Positions 15,766-25,829 of a DNA stretch of 64,000 nt are shown one piece after another. Source of the DNA: an uncultured Roseibium sp. (lineage in GTDB: Bacteria > Pseudomonadota > Alphaproteobacteria > Rhizobiales > Stappiaceae); the NCBI RefSeq assembly GCF_947499295.1, contig NZ_CANMNP010000016.1, positions 62,001 to 126,000 on the forward strand, given 5' to 3'. The notes under the pieces were generated by a model. It saw nothing but the letters and a program-made list of their open reading frames with translations, was not told the DNA's origin and did not search any database. Position 1 is the stretch's first letter, and each line of letters begins with the position of its first letter. The translations under genes and the position numbers were made by a program.

Positions 15766-18600
15766 ATGAAACTCTCTCAAGAAGACCTTGCCGGACTGAT
15801 TGACTCGGACGCGTTGCGTACCCGTTTGAGCGCGCTGACAGAAAAGCATGACGGCGACGGATCGGACATGAAGATCCGGGCCGAAGTTCTCAAAGAGCTG
15901 AAATCACAGGTCAAATCCGCTCGGTCTGAAGCACAGAAGCGCCTGAATGAAGACGGTGGCGGAATATTGTGTGCAGGGCGACTGTCGTTCATCCAGGACG
16001 AACTTATCCGCGTGATCTACGACTTCGCGCGTCATCATGTCTATCGGATCAAAAACCCGTCTGCTGCCGAACGCATGTCGATTGCCGCTGTCGGCGGATA
16101 TGGCCGCGGCACGCTCGCACCGGGCTCAGATATCGATCTGCTGTTTATTCTGCCTTACAAGCAGACGCCCTGGGGCGAGCAAGTGGTGGAATACATCCTC
16201 TATATGCTCTGGGACCTTGGCTTCAAGGTCGGACATGCAACCCGCAATATCGACGAATGCATTCGTCTCGCCAAGACCGACATGACCATTCGGACCGCTA
16301 TTCTGGAAGCCCGGTTCATCTGGGGCGACAGGCCACTCTACGACGAAATGGAACAAAGGTTCGATGCTGAAGTCGTCGATGGCAGCAGCTCGGAATTCAT
16401 TGCTGCGAAACTCTTAGAGCGGGACGAGCGACATCAGCGACAGGGCACCTCACGATATCTGGTTGAACCAAACATCAAGGAAGGCAAGGGAGGGCTGCGA
16501 GACCTCAATACCTTGTTCTGGATCGCCAAGTATCACTACCGTGTCGAGCGACAGGCCGAGCTGGTCAAGAAAGGCGTCCTGACCCGGTCGGAATATGCCC
16601 GTTTCAAAAAATCGGAAGATTTCCTTTGGGCTGTGCGCTGTCACCTCCATTTCCTGACCGGCAGGCCGGAGGAGAGGCTTTCCTTTGATGTACAAAGAGA
16701 AATTGCCATTCGGTTGAGCTACACACAGCATCCCGGCATGAAAGATGTCGAGCGGTTCATGAAGCACTATTTCCTTGTTGCGAAGGACGTGGGTGATCTG
16801 ACCAGGATCATCTGTGCGGCGCTGGAAGAAGAGCATGTGAAGGAACCGCGCGGCAAAGGACTGACCGGTATGATGCGCCGCCTGCGCAGCGGTCGAAAGT
16901 CAAATACGGTAACGCCCATCAAGGGCGCTCCGGGCTTCGTGGTGGAGAACAACCGCATCAATGTGACGGCCGACACGATCTTTGAAAGCGACCCGACCAA
17001 CTTTCTGCGTGTGTTCCAGGTCGCGGACAAGCACGACTACAACTTTCACCCTCGCCTAACGCGTCTGATCCGGCAGTCCCTTAAACTCGTCGACAAGGAT
17101 CTGCGAACCAACCCCGAGGCGAACAGGCTTTTCCTGTCGGTTCTGACCTCCCGGTATCAGCCGGAAAAAACCTTGCGGAAGATGAACGAAACCGGCGTGC
17201 TCGGCCGGTTTGTTCCGGAGTTCGGCAAGGTCGTCGCGATGATGCAGTTCAATATGTATCACCACTACACCGTGGATGAGCATCTGATCCGGTCCATCGG
17301 CGTTCTGGCGGAAATCGAGCGCGGCAATTCGGGTGACGACCACCCGCTTGCAACTGATCTGATTTTAACCCTGCAGAATCGCAAGGTGCTTTTCGTTGCC
17401 ATGTTCCTACACGACATTGCCAAGGGACGGCCGGAAGATCATTCCATCGCGGGCGCCAAGGTTGCACGAAAAATCTGCCCGCGCTTCGGTTTGAATGATG
17501 CGGAAACGGAGACCGTCGCCTGGCTGATCAAGCACCATCTCGACATGAGCACAATTGCGCAGTCTCGCGACCTTTCAGACCAGAAGACAATTCAGGACTT
17601 TGCACAGACGGTTCAATCACTTGAGCGATTGAAACTGCTGCTGATCCTCACCGTTGCCGATATACGCGCCGTCGGCCCCGGGGTTTTCAATGGCTGGAAG
17701 GGTCAGCTGTTGCGCACACTCTACTATGCGAGTGAACCACATCTTTCAGGTGGTCACACCAAGATGTCGCACAATGCGGCCATTGCCGAAGCCAAGGAAG
17801 GCCTCAGTAAAAAACTGGGACACTGGCCGGCAAAGGACAGGAAAGCGTATCTCGACCGGCACTATCCGGCTTATTGGCTGCGTACCGAGCCGGATCGGCT
17901 GGTCACACACGCAGAGCTGCTTCATCAGGCTGACAAGGAAGGCAAACAGCTGGCCTTCCAGGTGATCCCGCGCGCCTTTGAAGGCGTGACGGAACTGAAC
18001 ATCATGGCGCCCGACCATCCGCGATTCCTGTCGACCATCGCAGGAGCATGTTTTTCGACCGGCGCCAACATTGTTGATGCGCAGATCGACACCACGACCG
18101 ACGGATTTGCTCTTGATACGATTTTCATCGGCCGGGAATTGCCGGACGATGAGGATGAGCGCCGCCGAGGCGAACGGATTACCGCGCTTATTCTGAAGAC
18201 CCTGCGCGGAGATGAGCGTTTGCCGGAGCCCGTGTCCAAAAAGGGCTCCATGAAAGGGCGCGTCAAAGCCTTCAAGGTTGCAACGGAAGTGCTGGTGAAC
18301 AATGCCCTGTCAGATGACTATACCGTGCTGGAAATATCCGGTCTTGACCGGCCCGGCCTGCTCTATGACCTGACACGGAGCATTGCCACACTCAATCTCA
18401 ACATCGGTTCTGCTCACATTTCGACGTTCGGCGAGAAGGCCGTCGACGTTTTTTATGTGACCGATCTGACCGGTCAGAAGATTGCCAATATTGGCCGTCA
18501 GGACATTATTGGCGAGCGGCTTGCCAATGCAGTTGAAGGTGAGGTCGAATTGGACCCCGCCGCGCCGGTTGCGCGCAAAGTCCAGCGACAGGCCTCCTGA
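15766..18600 (+). CDS. glnD: Bifunctional PII uridylyltransferase / uridylyl-removing enzyme
   Basis: A 944-residue GlnD, the nitrogen sensor that uridylylates PII proteins when glutamine is low and deuridylylates them when it is high. The nucleotidyltransferase active site VGGYGRGTLAPGSDIDLLF ends near residue 125 (GSDID from ~120). The HD hydrolase motif MFLHDIAKGRPEDHS is near 548. Two ACT domains close the protein, at ~740 (LNIMAPDHPRFLSTIAG) and ~853 (LEISGLDRPGLLYDLTRS). A TATATAA-like promoter element lies about 55 nt upstream. murJ follows after 33 nt. Confidence 0.98.
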   Translation: MKLSQEDLAGLIDSDALRTRLSALTEKHDGDGSDMKIRAEVLKELKSQVKSARSEAQKRLNEDGGGILCAGRLSFIQDELIRVIYDFARHHVYRIKNPSAAERMSIAAVGGYGRGTLAPGSDIDLLFILPYKQTPWGEQVVEYILYMLWDLGFKVGHATRNIDECIRLAKTDMTIRTAILEARFIWGDRPLYDEMEQRFDAEVVDGSSSEFIAAKLLERDERHQRQGTSRYLVEPNIKEGKGGLRDLNTLFWIAKYHYRVERQAELVKKGVLTRSEYARFKKSEDFLWAVRCHLHFLTGRPEERLSFDVQREIAIRLSYTQHPGMKDVERFMKHYFLVAKDVGDLTRIICAALEEEHVKEPRGKGLTGMMRRLRSGRKSNTVTPIKGAPGFVVENNRINVTADTIFESDPTNFLRVFQVADKHDYNFHPRLTRLIRQSLKLVDKDLRTNPEANRLFLSVLTSRYQPEKTLRKMNETGVLGRFVPEFGKVVAMMQFNMYHHYTVDEHLIRSIGVLAEIERGNSGDDHPLATDLILTLQNRKVLFVAMFLHDIAKGRPEDHSIAGAKVARKICPRFGLNDAETETVAWLIKHHLDMSTIAQSRDLSDQKTIQDFAQTVQSLERLKLLLILTVADIRAVGPGVFNGWKGQLLRTLYYASEPHLSGGHTKMSHNAAIAEAKEGLSKKLGHWPAKDRKAYLDRHYPAYWLRTEPDRLVTHAELLHQADKEGKQLAFQVIPRAFEGVTELNIMAPDHPRFLSTIAGACFSTGANIVDAQIDTTTDGFALDTIFIGRELPDDEDERRRGERITALILKTLRGDERLPEPVSKKGSMKGRVKAFKVATEVLVNNALSDDYTVLEISGLDRPGLLYDLTRSIATLNLNIGSAHISTFGEKAVDVFYVTDLTGQKIANIGRQDIIGERLANAVEGEVELDPAAPVARKVQRQAS

Positions 18601-18633
18601 CTTGTGCTGCCTTAACACAGGAACCAACCCGGC

Positions 18634-20196
18634 ATGAGCCTTGTCCGCAATTTCGCTACAGTCGGCGGCGCGACGCTTCTCAGCCGCCTGCTTGGATTTG
18701 TGCGCGATGTGCTGCTTGCCGCAGCTGTGGGGGCCGGACCTGTCGCAGACGCCTTCGTGGTGGCATTCCGGCTGCCGAATTTGTTCCGGCGATTGTTCGC
18801 CGAAGGTGCGTTCAATTCCGCTTTTATTCCACTGTTCGGCAGAAAAGTGGAAGAAGAAGGTGACCAGGGAGCAAGGCAGTTTGCCGGTGAAATCGGTGCA
18901 GCGCTACTGCTTTGCCTGCTTGTCCTGACGGCACTGGCGCAAATCTTCATGCCCTTTGTTGTCTGGGCCTTGGCACCCGGTTTCGTGGCAGATCCTGAGA
19001 AATACGACCTGACCGTTCTTATGGCCAGAATCGCCTTTCCCTATCTCATTTTCATGTCCCTGCTTGCGTTCATTGGCGGCATTTTGAACACTTATCACCG
19101 CTTTGCCGCCGCGGCTTTCGCACCTGTGATGCTCAACGTTGTCATGAGCCTCGTGTTGGGCATCGTTCTCCTAACCGGTGTCGACGACAACATGACGCTC
19201 GGAACCATTCTCGCGATCGGCGTGACCGTTGGCGGCATTGTACAGCTTCTGGTCGTGATCATTGATCTGAAACGGCTCGGCTTCCGCATTCCGGTTTTTC
19301 GCCCACGCTATACCAAATCGGCCAAACGCCTGCTGGCACTCGGAATTCCGGGCGTCATTGCCGGTGGTGTCACGCAGATCAACATTGCCGTCGGGCAGAT
19401 CATCGCGTCCATGCAGGAAGGCGCCAATGCGCTACTTTATTTCGCGGATCGCCTCTACCAACTGCCGCTTGGCGTGATCGGAATTGCAATCGGCGTCGTG
19501 CTCCTGCCAAGCCTGACACGACAATTGCGGGCCGGCGAAACCGCCGCTTACCAGCACAGTCTGAACCGCGCACTTGAATTCTCGCTGGTACTCACCTTGC
19601 CTGCTGCTGTTGCCCTGGCTGTCGTGCCACATGAAATCGTTTCCGTGTTGTTTCAACGGGTCCGGTTCGATGCGCAAGCGGTGGACGGAACTGCGGCAGC
19701 GCTTATGGCTTTTTCCTTTGGGCTACCTGCCTTTGTTCTCAACAAGGTTTTTTCACCCGGCTACTTTGCCCGCGAAGACACAAAAACACCGATGAAATTT
19801 GCTGTGGTCGGGATGGTCGTAAACGTGATTTTGTCGATCGTGCTCTTTCCCTGGCTCATGCATGTCGGCATCGCTCTGGCCACAACATTGGCAGGGTGGG
19901 TCAACACGGCCCTGTTGATCGCTGTTCTTTGGAAACGCGGTCACTTCAAGCCCGATTTTTCACTGCTACGGCGCCTGTTGCTTGTGCTGATGGCAAGCGC
20001 CGTGATGGGCGTGAGTGTTCATTTCACCGCCATTTTCCTGGCGCCGTATCTCAGCGACGGCTGGCTCCTTGTACGTGCCGCAAGTCTGGGTCTTCTCGTT
20101 CTTGTCGGGGTAGTGACATTCGCGCTTATCGCCCAGCTGAGCGGCGGTGCCGACCTTCTAGGCATGGCCAAAGCGTTGAGAAGGCGCAACACCTAG
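18634..20196 (+). CDS. murJ: Lipid II flippase MurJ
   Basis: A 520-residue polytopic protein of the MurJ/MviN family, which flips lipid II across the inner membrane for peptidoglycan synthesis. It opens with the signature VRNFATVGGATLLSRLLGFVRDVLLA and has about 14 helices. Other typical segments are RLPNLFRRLFAEGAFNSAFIPLF, the P-Y-L-I-F segment after MARIAFP, and FSPGYFAREDTKTP. It follows glnD on the same strand, an arrangement common in Rhizobiales. Confidence 0.97.
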   Translation: MSLVRNFATVGGATLLSRLLGFVRDVLLAAAVGAGPVADAFVVAFRLPNLFRRLFAEGAFNSAFIPLFGRKVEEEGDQGARQFAGEIGAALLLCLLVLTALAQIFMPFVVWALAPGFVADPEKYDLTVLMARIAFPYLIFMSLLAFIGGILNTYHRFAAAAFAPVMLNVVMSLVLGIVLLTGVDDNMTLGTILAIGVTVGGIVQLLVVIIDLKRLGFRIPVFRPRYTKSAKRLLALGIPGVIAGGVTQINIAVGQIIASMQEGANALLYFADRLYQLPLGVIGIAIGVVLLPSLTRQLRAGETAAYQHSLNRALEFSLVLTLPAAVALAVVPHEIVSVLFQRVRFDAQAVDGTAAALMAFSFGLPAFVLNKVFSPGYFAREDTKTPMKFAVVGMVVNVILSIVLFPWLMHVGIALATTLAGWVNTALLIAVLWKRGHFKPDFSLLRRLLLVLMASAVMGVSVHFTAIFLAPYLSDGWLLVRAASLGLLVLVGVVTFALIAQLSGGADLLGMAKALRRRNT

Positions 20197-20317
20197 CCGC
20201 GAAACGCCACAACTTGATCATTCCAGCTTGCATCGAGGCATTTGCGGGCTTAAACCCGGCGCGCCCAAATGTTCACAGCGCCCTTCCAACCGGCCGCACT
20301 AATAAAAGGGATTGATC

Positions 20318-21397
20318 ATGGCGGAGTTCCAGCCCCGTGTATTTTCAGGCGTTCAGCCAACCGGCAACCTCCATCTAGGAAATTATCTTGGCGCGGTTTC
20401 GCGTTGGGTCCCGCTACAGGACCAAATGCCGACGATCTTCTGTGTTGTCGACGCTCATGCGATCACTGCCGGTTTTCCAAACCCCCAGGAAATGACCGAT
20501 GCGACTCGGGAAGTGACCGCAGCCTATATGGCGGCTGGTATTGATCCGAAAAAGTCGATCATCTTCAATCAATCCCAGGTCCGCGAACATATGGAGCTCG
20601 CGTGGATCTTCAATTGCGTGGCGCGGATGGGCTGGCTCAACCGCATGACCCAGTTCAAGGAAAAGGCCGGCAAAAACAAGGAAAACGCTTCCGTTGGCCT
20701 GTTCGCCTATCCAAATTTGATGGCTGCCGACATTCTGGCCTACCGGGCAACCCACGTACCGGTTGGCGATGACCAGAAACAGCACCTTGAATTGACACGC
20801 GACATTGCTGCCAAATTCAACAATGACTTTGGCGACAGGATCAAGGAACTGGGCGTCGGTGTACCGAACCCGACGCCTTCCCCTGAATTGCCGGAACAGC
20901 TTTATTTTCCTCTGACAGAGCCAATGATCGCCGGTCCGGCGACCCGGATCATGTCTTTGCGTGATGGCACCAAGAAGATGTCCAAATCCGACCCTTCGGA
21001 TCTGTCACGGATCAACCTGACTGACGATGCGGATCTGATCGCCAAGAAGGTCAAGAAAGCCAAGACCGACCCTGATGCACTTCCCAGCGAGACAGACGGT
21101 CTCGATGGCCGGCCCGAAGCAGACAATCTTGTAGGTATCTATGCGGCACTCGGCGGGACCAGCAAGGAAGACGTGTTGCGAGAATTTGGCGGTCAGCAAT
21201 TTTCGGCCTTCAAACCGGCTCTGTCCGATCTTGCCGTCGCAAAACTGTCGCCCATGACAGACGAAATGCGCCGGTTGATGGAAGACAAGACCCAGATCGA
21301 TGCCGTTTTGAAAGACGGTGCGGAAAAGGCATCTGCCATTGCTGAGCCGGTCCTGAAGGACGTGAGAAAAATCATAGGTTTTCTCGAAGTGCACTAG
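20318..21397 (+). CDS. trpS: Tryptophanyl-tRNA synthetase
   Basis: A 359-residue class I aminoacyl-tRNA synthetase that charges tRNA-Trp. The HIGH-type motif is in [19 protein letters not shown] and the KMSKS motif is [10 protein letters not shown]. Other TrpS features are [11 protein letters not shown] and [26 protein letters not shown] 20318 is preferred: AAAAGGG lies 7 nt upstream, whereas the open frame's TTG at 20312 has poor spacing. It is the third gene of the glnD-murJ-trpS order, 121 nt after murJ. Confidence 0.98.
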   Translation: MAEFQPRVFSGVQPTGNLHLGNYLGAVSRWVPLQDQMPTIFCVVDAHAITAGFPNPQEMTDATREVTAAYMAAGIDPKKSIIFNQSQVREHMELAWIFNCVARMGWLNRMTQFKEKAGKNKENASVGLFAYPNLMAADILAYRATHVPVGDDQKQHLELTRDIAAKFNNDFGDRIKELGVGVPNPTPSPELPEQLYFPLTEPMIAGPATRIMSLRDGTKKMSKSDPSDLSRINLTDDADLIAKKVKKAKTDPDALPSETDGLDGRPEADNLVGIYAALGGTSKEDVLREFGGQQFSAFKPALSDLAVAKLSPMTDEMRRLMEDKTQIDAVLKDGAEKASAIAEPVLKDVRKIIGFLEVH

Positions 21398-21437
21398 ATC
21401 CTGTTAGGGTTCAGCACACTCCAAGCAGGCTGAATTC

Positions 21438-21917
21438 ATGCAGAAATCTATTCAAACAATCGATCTTCAGCGTTACCCGGAACGGACTGTGTCTGTTCTG
21501 GGTACGATGCCCTTTGCCGCCTTTAACCTGAAAACATACGTGCTTTGTGTTGACGACAACTCTTTAATCGATGAGGAACTTGACCGCGCACGCGGCGTTT
21601 TTGCTTCACGTCTGGCCGATATTTCCACTACAGAAGGTGAAAATTATCTTGGTTTTGCCCTGATACACAAAGGAACTGAAGGGCTGACACTATCATCCTT
21701 CTGGTGGGTTCAGGGATGCGTATTGTGTCATGATCACGTGCGAGTTCCATTTAACGGCGTCGACCCAATTTCGGGCATCCGTGCTCATGTGCTCGGATGC
21801 GTTTGGGAACTCGATTTGATTCATTTCGAACGGAACGCCTGGCAACAGTCAATGATGCAGCCACAACCAAACGCAAAAGACTATCTGAAAGCCTGGTTCA
21901 AGCCGGCTGATGCCTGA
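21438..21917 (+). CDS. Uncharacterised 159-residue protein with a CxxCHxH motif
   Basis: I do not recognise a family. The protein is soluble, with no signal peptide or membrane segment. Residues 94-100 are C-V-L-C-H-D-H, which resembles a c-type heme site (CxxCH). Without export that is unlikely to be haemylated, so a zinc or other metal site is more plausible. The surrounding segment (SSFWWVQGCVLCHDHVRVPF) is rich in aromatics. It lies 40 nt downstream of trpS and 90 nt before the hybrid kinase on the same strand. Codon use and length look like a real gene; its role is unknown. Confidence 0.65.
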   Translation: MQKSIQTIDLQRYPERTVSVLGTMPFAAFNLKTYVLCVDDNSLIDEELDRARGVFASRLADISTTEGENYLGFALIHKGTEGLTLSSFWWVQGCVLCHDHVRVPFNGVDPISGIRAHVLGCVWELDLIHFERNAWQQSMMQPQPNAKDYLKAWFKPADA

Positions 21918-21972
21918 TTTCGCATATGTTTGAACGATCAGTGAAACGGTTTCTCAAAGATTAAGCGGCACT

Positions 21973-22000
21973 CTCTCATCACTTGGGGTCTTGATGAGAG
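21973..22000 (+). promoter_or_regulatory. Hairpin covering the ribosome site of the hybrid kinase gene
   Basis: CTCTCATCA (21973-21981) and TGATGAGAG (21992-22000) form a perfect 9-bp stem with a 10-nt loop. The 3' arm contains GAGAG, the only Shine-Dalgarno-like sequence for the kinase's TTG start at 22008. The stem could therefore hide the ribosome site, or it could be a weak stop for the upstream gene (only TTT follows). Confidence 0.4.
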
Positions 22001-22007
22001 TTTGAAC

Positions 22008-24422
22008 TTGGCCAACCGAAACAGTGACCGCGCCGCAGATACAGAAGTCGGCGGTAAAAACACTCAGAACGAAAGAGGTCGCGGCGAGACCGCGCAGCCT
22101 TCGCAGGGTTCCGCAACCGCTTCTTCGACAGAAAGACGTTCTCGGGCAACCGATGCAAACGAGCTCGGGCCCGATGTCGGCCCTGGCCGCCGTGCCACTG
22201 ACCGGCCTGTGTCGCCGCCGGCCAAATCATTGCAACGCCTGGCCGTGGTCGCTTTGGTGGTGGGGCTCACCGCAGGTTTCCTTCTGGTGTCAGCAGATGG
22301 AATGAACCGCTTTTTAGGCGTTGGACTGGCATTTTTCGCTGGAGGTCTGGCTGTGTGGCGCCTGCTGGCTGACGACATGCACCGGTCGGTTGCCGCAATT
22401 CAGGTCAAGGACGACAAGATCCGCAGGCTCATGGCTCGCTGCGAGGAACTTGAAGACCGGGCATGGGAGTTAGGAGAATCCGACGAGCGGCATGCCAGTA
22501 TATTGGCGACACTCGGCGATGTAGTGATCCGGCGCGATCAGGCCGGTTTGGTAACATATGTGAATTCAGCAGCCGACGATGTCTTCGGCTCAAACCATAG
22601 TTTGCAAACTGGCAACGCGTTGCAATTTCCACTTGTTGAAGCCACGGTGACCGATGAGAAATACCCCCACGAGAATGCCGCAAGAATGGGCGGTATGGGC
22701 TTTGAGGATCTTCACATTGAAACGTTGCAAGGCAAGCGCTGGTTTTCGCGAATAGACATCCCGGTGCGCGATTCGTCGACAGATCGTCAGCTTGTTCAGA
22801 CCGTTTTACGAGACGTAACGGAACGCCGCTTGATCGAAGAGGACTTGTTGGCAGCCCGGCACTCAGCTGAAAACTCCAACGAGGCCAAATCCAGGTTTCT
22901 GGCAACGGTGAGTCATGAGATCCGAACGCCTTTGAACGGCGTTTTGGGCATGGCAGCCCTATTGCGCGACACGCGTCTTACAAAAGAGCAGCATGCCTAT
23001 ATCGAAGCGCTCGAAACGTCCGGTGAAACCCTGCTCCTGCTGATTGATGAAGTGCTTGACTTCTCCAAGGTTGAAGCCGGCAAACTGGACATTCATGCGG
23101 CCCCAACACCACTTGGCACTTTGGCTGAGAGCGTTGTTGAACTTCTTGCGCCCAAGGCACATGCCAAAAACCTCGAAATCGGGGCAATTGTGGCAGCAGA
23201 TCTACCAGCCGAAGTAACAATCGATGCCACCCGTGTCCGGCAAATCCTGTTCAATCTGATAGGCAATGGCGTCAAATTCACGGATCAGGGCGGCGTCGCC
23301 GTGGACATTTCTGGGCGACCGAATCCGGCTGGCGGCAGTTTTCTGGATATCGAAGTTCGCGATACGGGTATCGGTTTTGACGAAGCAGAGGCTGAACGCC
23401 TCTTTCGCGAATTCGAACAGGTTGATCACGGCCCCGCCCGAAAATTCGGTGGCACAGGTCTCGGTCTTGCCATTGCGCAAAAACTAGCGGGTCTGATGGG
23501 TGGATCCATTTCTGCCGGACCGAATGCCGACGGCGGCGCTGCCTTTTGCGTCAAATTGCCAATTCCCGAAAGTTTGGAGTGCGGGTCCGATCCCCGGTTT
23601 ACCGCCTTGGACGGGCGCAATATCGTGTTCGTCAGCAACAGTGTTGTCGAAGGCCCGTTGCTCGCCAAACGCCTCGATCAGCACGGCGCTGATGTTGCAG
23701 TTCTCGCACCCGGCGACTATGCGCTTGAAGACAGGCTCGCATCTGCAGATCTGCTGGTAGTCGACAATGCAGCCCTTTCAGACAGCGGCGGCTGGCTTGC
23801 TACGGCGCGGCTGGCGGGATGCGAGGCGCCTGCCATAGTGATGATCGCTCCACCCGAACGGGATCGCCTCGAGCACCTGCGCGCAGCAGGATATGCCGCT
23901 TATCTGATCCGGCCTGCCCGTATTGAGACAGTCGCCCAGATTTTTTCTGGTCTTCTGGAAGGCACCGGTATTGAGAGCGCCTGGGATGTCAGTGCAGAAC
24001 CGGCCAATAACGGACTGCTGGCAAATCGCGCTGCTATACCGGCAAGACCATTGCGTCTTCTGGTGGCTGAAGACAACGATATCAATCGACTTTTAAGCGA
24101 AGCGCTGCTTCGCAAGCTCGGCCATGTCCCCATAATGGTCAACGACGGCGAAGAAGCCGTGGAAGCAGCAGCACACGGCTCCTTTGACGCCATCTTGATG
24201 GATCTGCATATGCCAGGCCTTGATGGGTTTCAGGCAATCGACAAAATTCGCGAGGACGAGAAGGCAGCAGGCAGAACACCAGTCCCTGTACTGATCGTTA
24301 CGGCCGACGTGATGAAAGACGCCAGAGACAAAGCAAAGGACGTCGGCGCTGCCGGATACCTAACCAAACCACTGTCGGTGGATGCGATTTTTGATGCTCT
24401 TTCTGAGATCACCCGCAATTGA
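22008..24422 (+). CDS. Hybrid sensor histidine kinase
   Basis: An ~804-residue membrane kinase. A charged, low-complexity N-terminus (~75 residues) precedes two helices (AVVALVVGLTAGFLLVSA and VGLAFFAGGLAVWRLLA). A PAS-like domain follows (~165-270), then HisKA with phospho-acceptor His303 (ATVSHEIRTPLNG) and an HATPase domain (NLIGNGVKFTDQGG, VRDTGIGFD, FGGTGLGLAI). Next is a degenerate receiver-like segment (~535-660), and last a complete receiver with phospho-acceptor Asp732 (ILMDLHMPGLDGF) and Lys in YLTKPLS. No ATG fits the N-terminus. TTG 22008 has GAGAG 7 nt upstream, whereas TTG 22002 is too close to it. No partner regulator is adjacent, so the target pathway is unknown. Confidence 0.93.
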   Translation: MANRNSDRAADTEVGGKNTQNERGRGETAQPSQGSATASSTERRSRATDANELGPDVGPGRRATDRPVSPPAKSLQRLAVVALVVGLTAGFLLVSADGMNRFLGVGLAFFAGGLAVWRLLADDMHRSVAAIQVKDDKIRRLMARCEELEDRAWELGESDERHASILATLGDVVIRRDQAGLVTYVNSAADDVFGSNHSLQTGNALQFPLVEATVTDEKYPHENAARMGGMGFEDLHIETLQGKRWFSRIDIPVRDSSTDRQLVQTVLRDVTERRLIEEDLLAARHSAENSNEAKSRFLATVSHEIRTPLNGVLGMAALLRDTRLTKEQHAYIEALETSGETLLLLIDEVLDFSKVEAGKLDIHAAPTPLGTLAESVVELLAPKAHAKNLEIGAIVAADLPAEVTIDATRVRQILFNLIGNGVKFTDQGGVAVDISGRPNPAGGSFLDIEVRDTGIGFDEAEAERLFREFEQVDHGPARKFGGTGLGLAIAQKLAGLMGGSISAGPNADGGAAFCVKLPIPESLECGSDPRFTALDGRNIVFVSNSVVEGPLLAKRLDQHGADVAVLAPGDYALEDRLASADLLVVDNAALSDSGGWLATARLAGCEAPAIVMIAPPERDRLEHLRAAGYAAYLIRPARIETVAQIFSGLLEGTGIESAWDVSAEPANNGLLANRAAIPARPLRLLVAEDNDINRLLSEALLRKLGHVPIMVNDGEEAVEAAAHGSFDAILMDLHMPGLDGFQAIDKIREDEKAAGRTPVPVLIVTADVMKDARDKAKDVGAAGYLTKPLSVDAIFDALSEITRN

Positions 24423-24706
24423 CAGCAGAGCGAGGAAATACCCGCCGGCCGCCTCATCAAGAGAACATGAACCAGGGCTTGCCAAATTTCACAATTTCAC
24501 CCTATTCGGCTAAGCTTGCCCTTGATCAAAACAAAGTAAATACACACGTGTCATCCAGCTGTCGGAAAACTATGGTCTACGGCAGCTTCGAAGCACATAA
24601 CCTGACACCGGAATTGGCATTCCGGCAAAGGCAATACGATTGGTGAAACAGCCGCCAAACTGTAAAACCGGACGTAGTGCGCTTGAGAGGAAATCGCGAG
24701 GGTGGA

Positions 24707-25654
24707 ATGTCCATAATGCGGCAAGGGCTTTTTTCTCCCAGAAAACTGGTGAGGAAGTTCACTCCAGGAATGCGCCCAGGCGCACCAATCAGCGTGGTTC
24801 CAGCGCGCGCAACCTCTCAGCGTATGCCAGCAAAAACCGGAGAAACGCTGGGTAGAATCGGTTCTTTGGAAGTGCGTATGGCGCGCAATTTCAAGGAAGT
24901 CAAAAAGGCCCAACACCTGCGCTATCAGGTGTTTTACGAGGAAATGTCGGCGATCGCCGATGCGAACACCTTGGCCACACGGCGCGATGCTGATCCATTT
25001 GATGCCTATTGCGATCATTTGCTGGTGGTCGACCACGCCTCGATGAAGCGAAACAAGCTTGGACGCCTGAAACCGGAAATCGTCGGAACATACAGGATCC
25101 TCCGGCAGGAAATTGCTGATCAGCATGCCGGGTTTTATACAGCTGCCGAGTATGACATCCAGGCCTTGATTGATGCCAACCCGGGCAAAAGGTTCATGGA
25201 ACTTGGACGGTCTTGTGTCTTGCAGCCTTATAGAAACAAAAAAACCGTCGAGCTGCTTTGGCACGGCATCTGGGCCTATGTCCTTCGTTACAAGATTGAC
25301 GTCATGCTTGGTTGTGCGTCGATCGAAGGTACAGATCCGGACGCGCTTGCCGGCCAATTGTCCTTCTTGCACCACAACGCACGTGCGCCTGAGAAATGGC
25401 GCGTTCGGGCCGTTGAGCACCGTTACATTGAAATGAACAGGCTGCCGTCGGACCAGGTCAATTCCAAACAGGCTCTTCGCACGCTGCCACCACTGGTCAA
25501 AGGCTACCTGCGTCTTGGAGCTTTCATAGGCGATGGCGCCGTCATCGACCCCCAGTTCGGCACCACCGACGTTTTGATCATCATGCCCGTTTCCGAATTG
25601 AACACACGCTACGTGAACTACTACGGTGCAGATGCCAGCCGATATTCCAGCTGA
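24707..25654 (+). CDS. olsB: L-ornithine N(alpha)-acyltransferase, ornithine lipid synthesis
   Basis: A ~315-residue GNAT-fold acyltransferase of the OlsB family. OlsB transfers a 3-hydroxyacyl chain from ACP to ornithine, making lyso-ornithine lipid. Typical segments are VRMARNFKEVKKAQHLRYQVFYEEM, the acidic DPFDAYCDHLLVVD, FMELGRSCVLQPYRNKKTVELLW and GYLRLGAFIGDGAVIDPQF. An N-terminal stretch of ~55 basic residues precedes the core. ATG 24707 follows GAGGGTGG; a GTG at 24677 and an ATG at 24716 are alternatives. A strong terminator at 25682 makes it the last gene of its transcript. OlsA, the second enzyme, is not in the window. Confidence 0.9.
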   Translation: MSIMRQGLFSPRKLVRKFTPGMRPGAPISVVPARATSQRMPAKTGETLGRIGSLEVRMARNFKEVKKAQHLRYQVFYEEMSAIADANTLATRRDADPFDAYCDHLLVVDHASMKRNKLGRLKPEIVGTYRILRQEIADQHAGFYTAAEYDIQALIDANPGKRFMELGRSCVLQPYRNKKTVELLWHGIWAYVLRYKIDVMLGCASIEGTDPDALAGQLSFLHHNARAPEKWRVRAVEHRYIEMNRLPSDQVNSKQALRTLPPLVKGYLRLGAFIGDGAVIDPQFGTTDVLIIMPVSELNTRYVNYYGADASRYSS

Positions 25655-25681
25655 ATTTGACAAACCTTGTGACCGCGCGTG

Positions 25682-25709
25682 ACCGGCTGAGATGCTCAGC
25701 CGGTTTTTT
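25682..25709 (+). terminator. Intrinsic terminator after olsB
   Basis: ACCGGCTGAG (25682-25691), loop ATG, then CTCAGCCGGT (25695-25704), with the T-run continuing to 25709. This perfect 10-bp stem lies 28 nt after the olsB stop. Confidence 0.92.
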
Positions 25710-25829
25710 GGAACCGCCAAGCAAGTCTTAACGCCCCCTTAAATTGCCCATTCTAGGATCATCTCCGGGAGCCGGCGCGTCTGACGGGTAGAGACCCGTC
25801 TGGACCGGTAAGTACGGGACGGATGATCT

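Noticed and set aside
21717..21737. CxxCH as a c-type heme site in the orphan protein
   Set aside because: The protein has no signal peptide or membrane anchor, so it would not meet the cytochrome c maturation system; a metal site is more likely.
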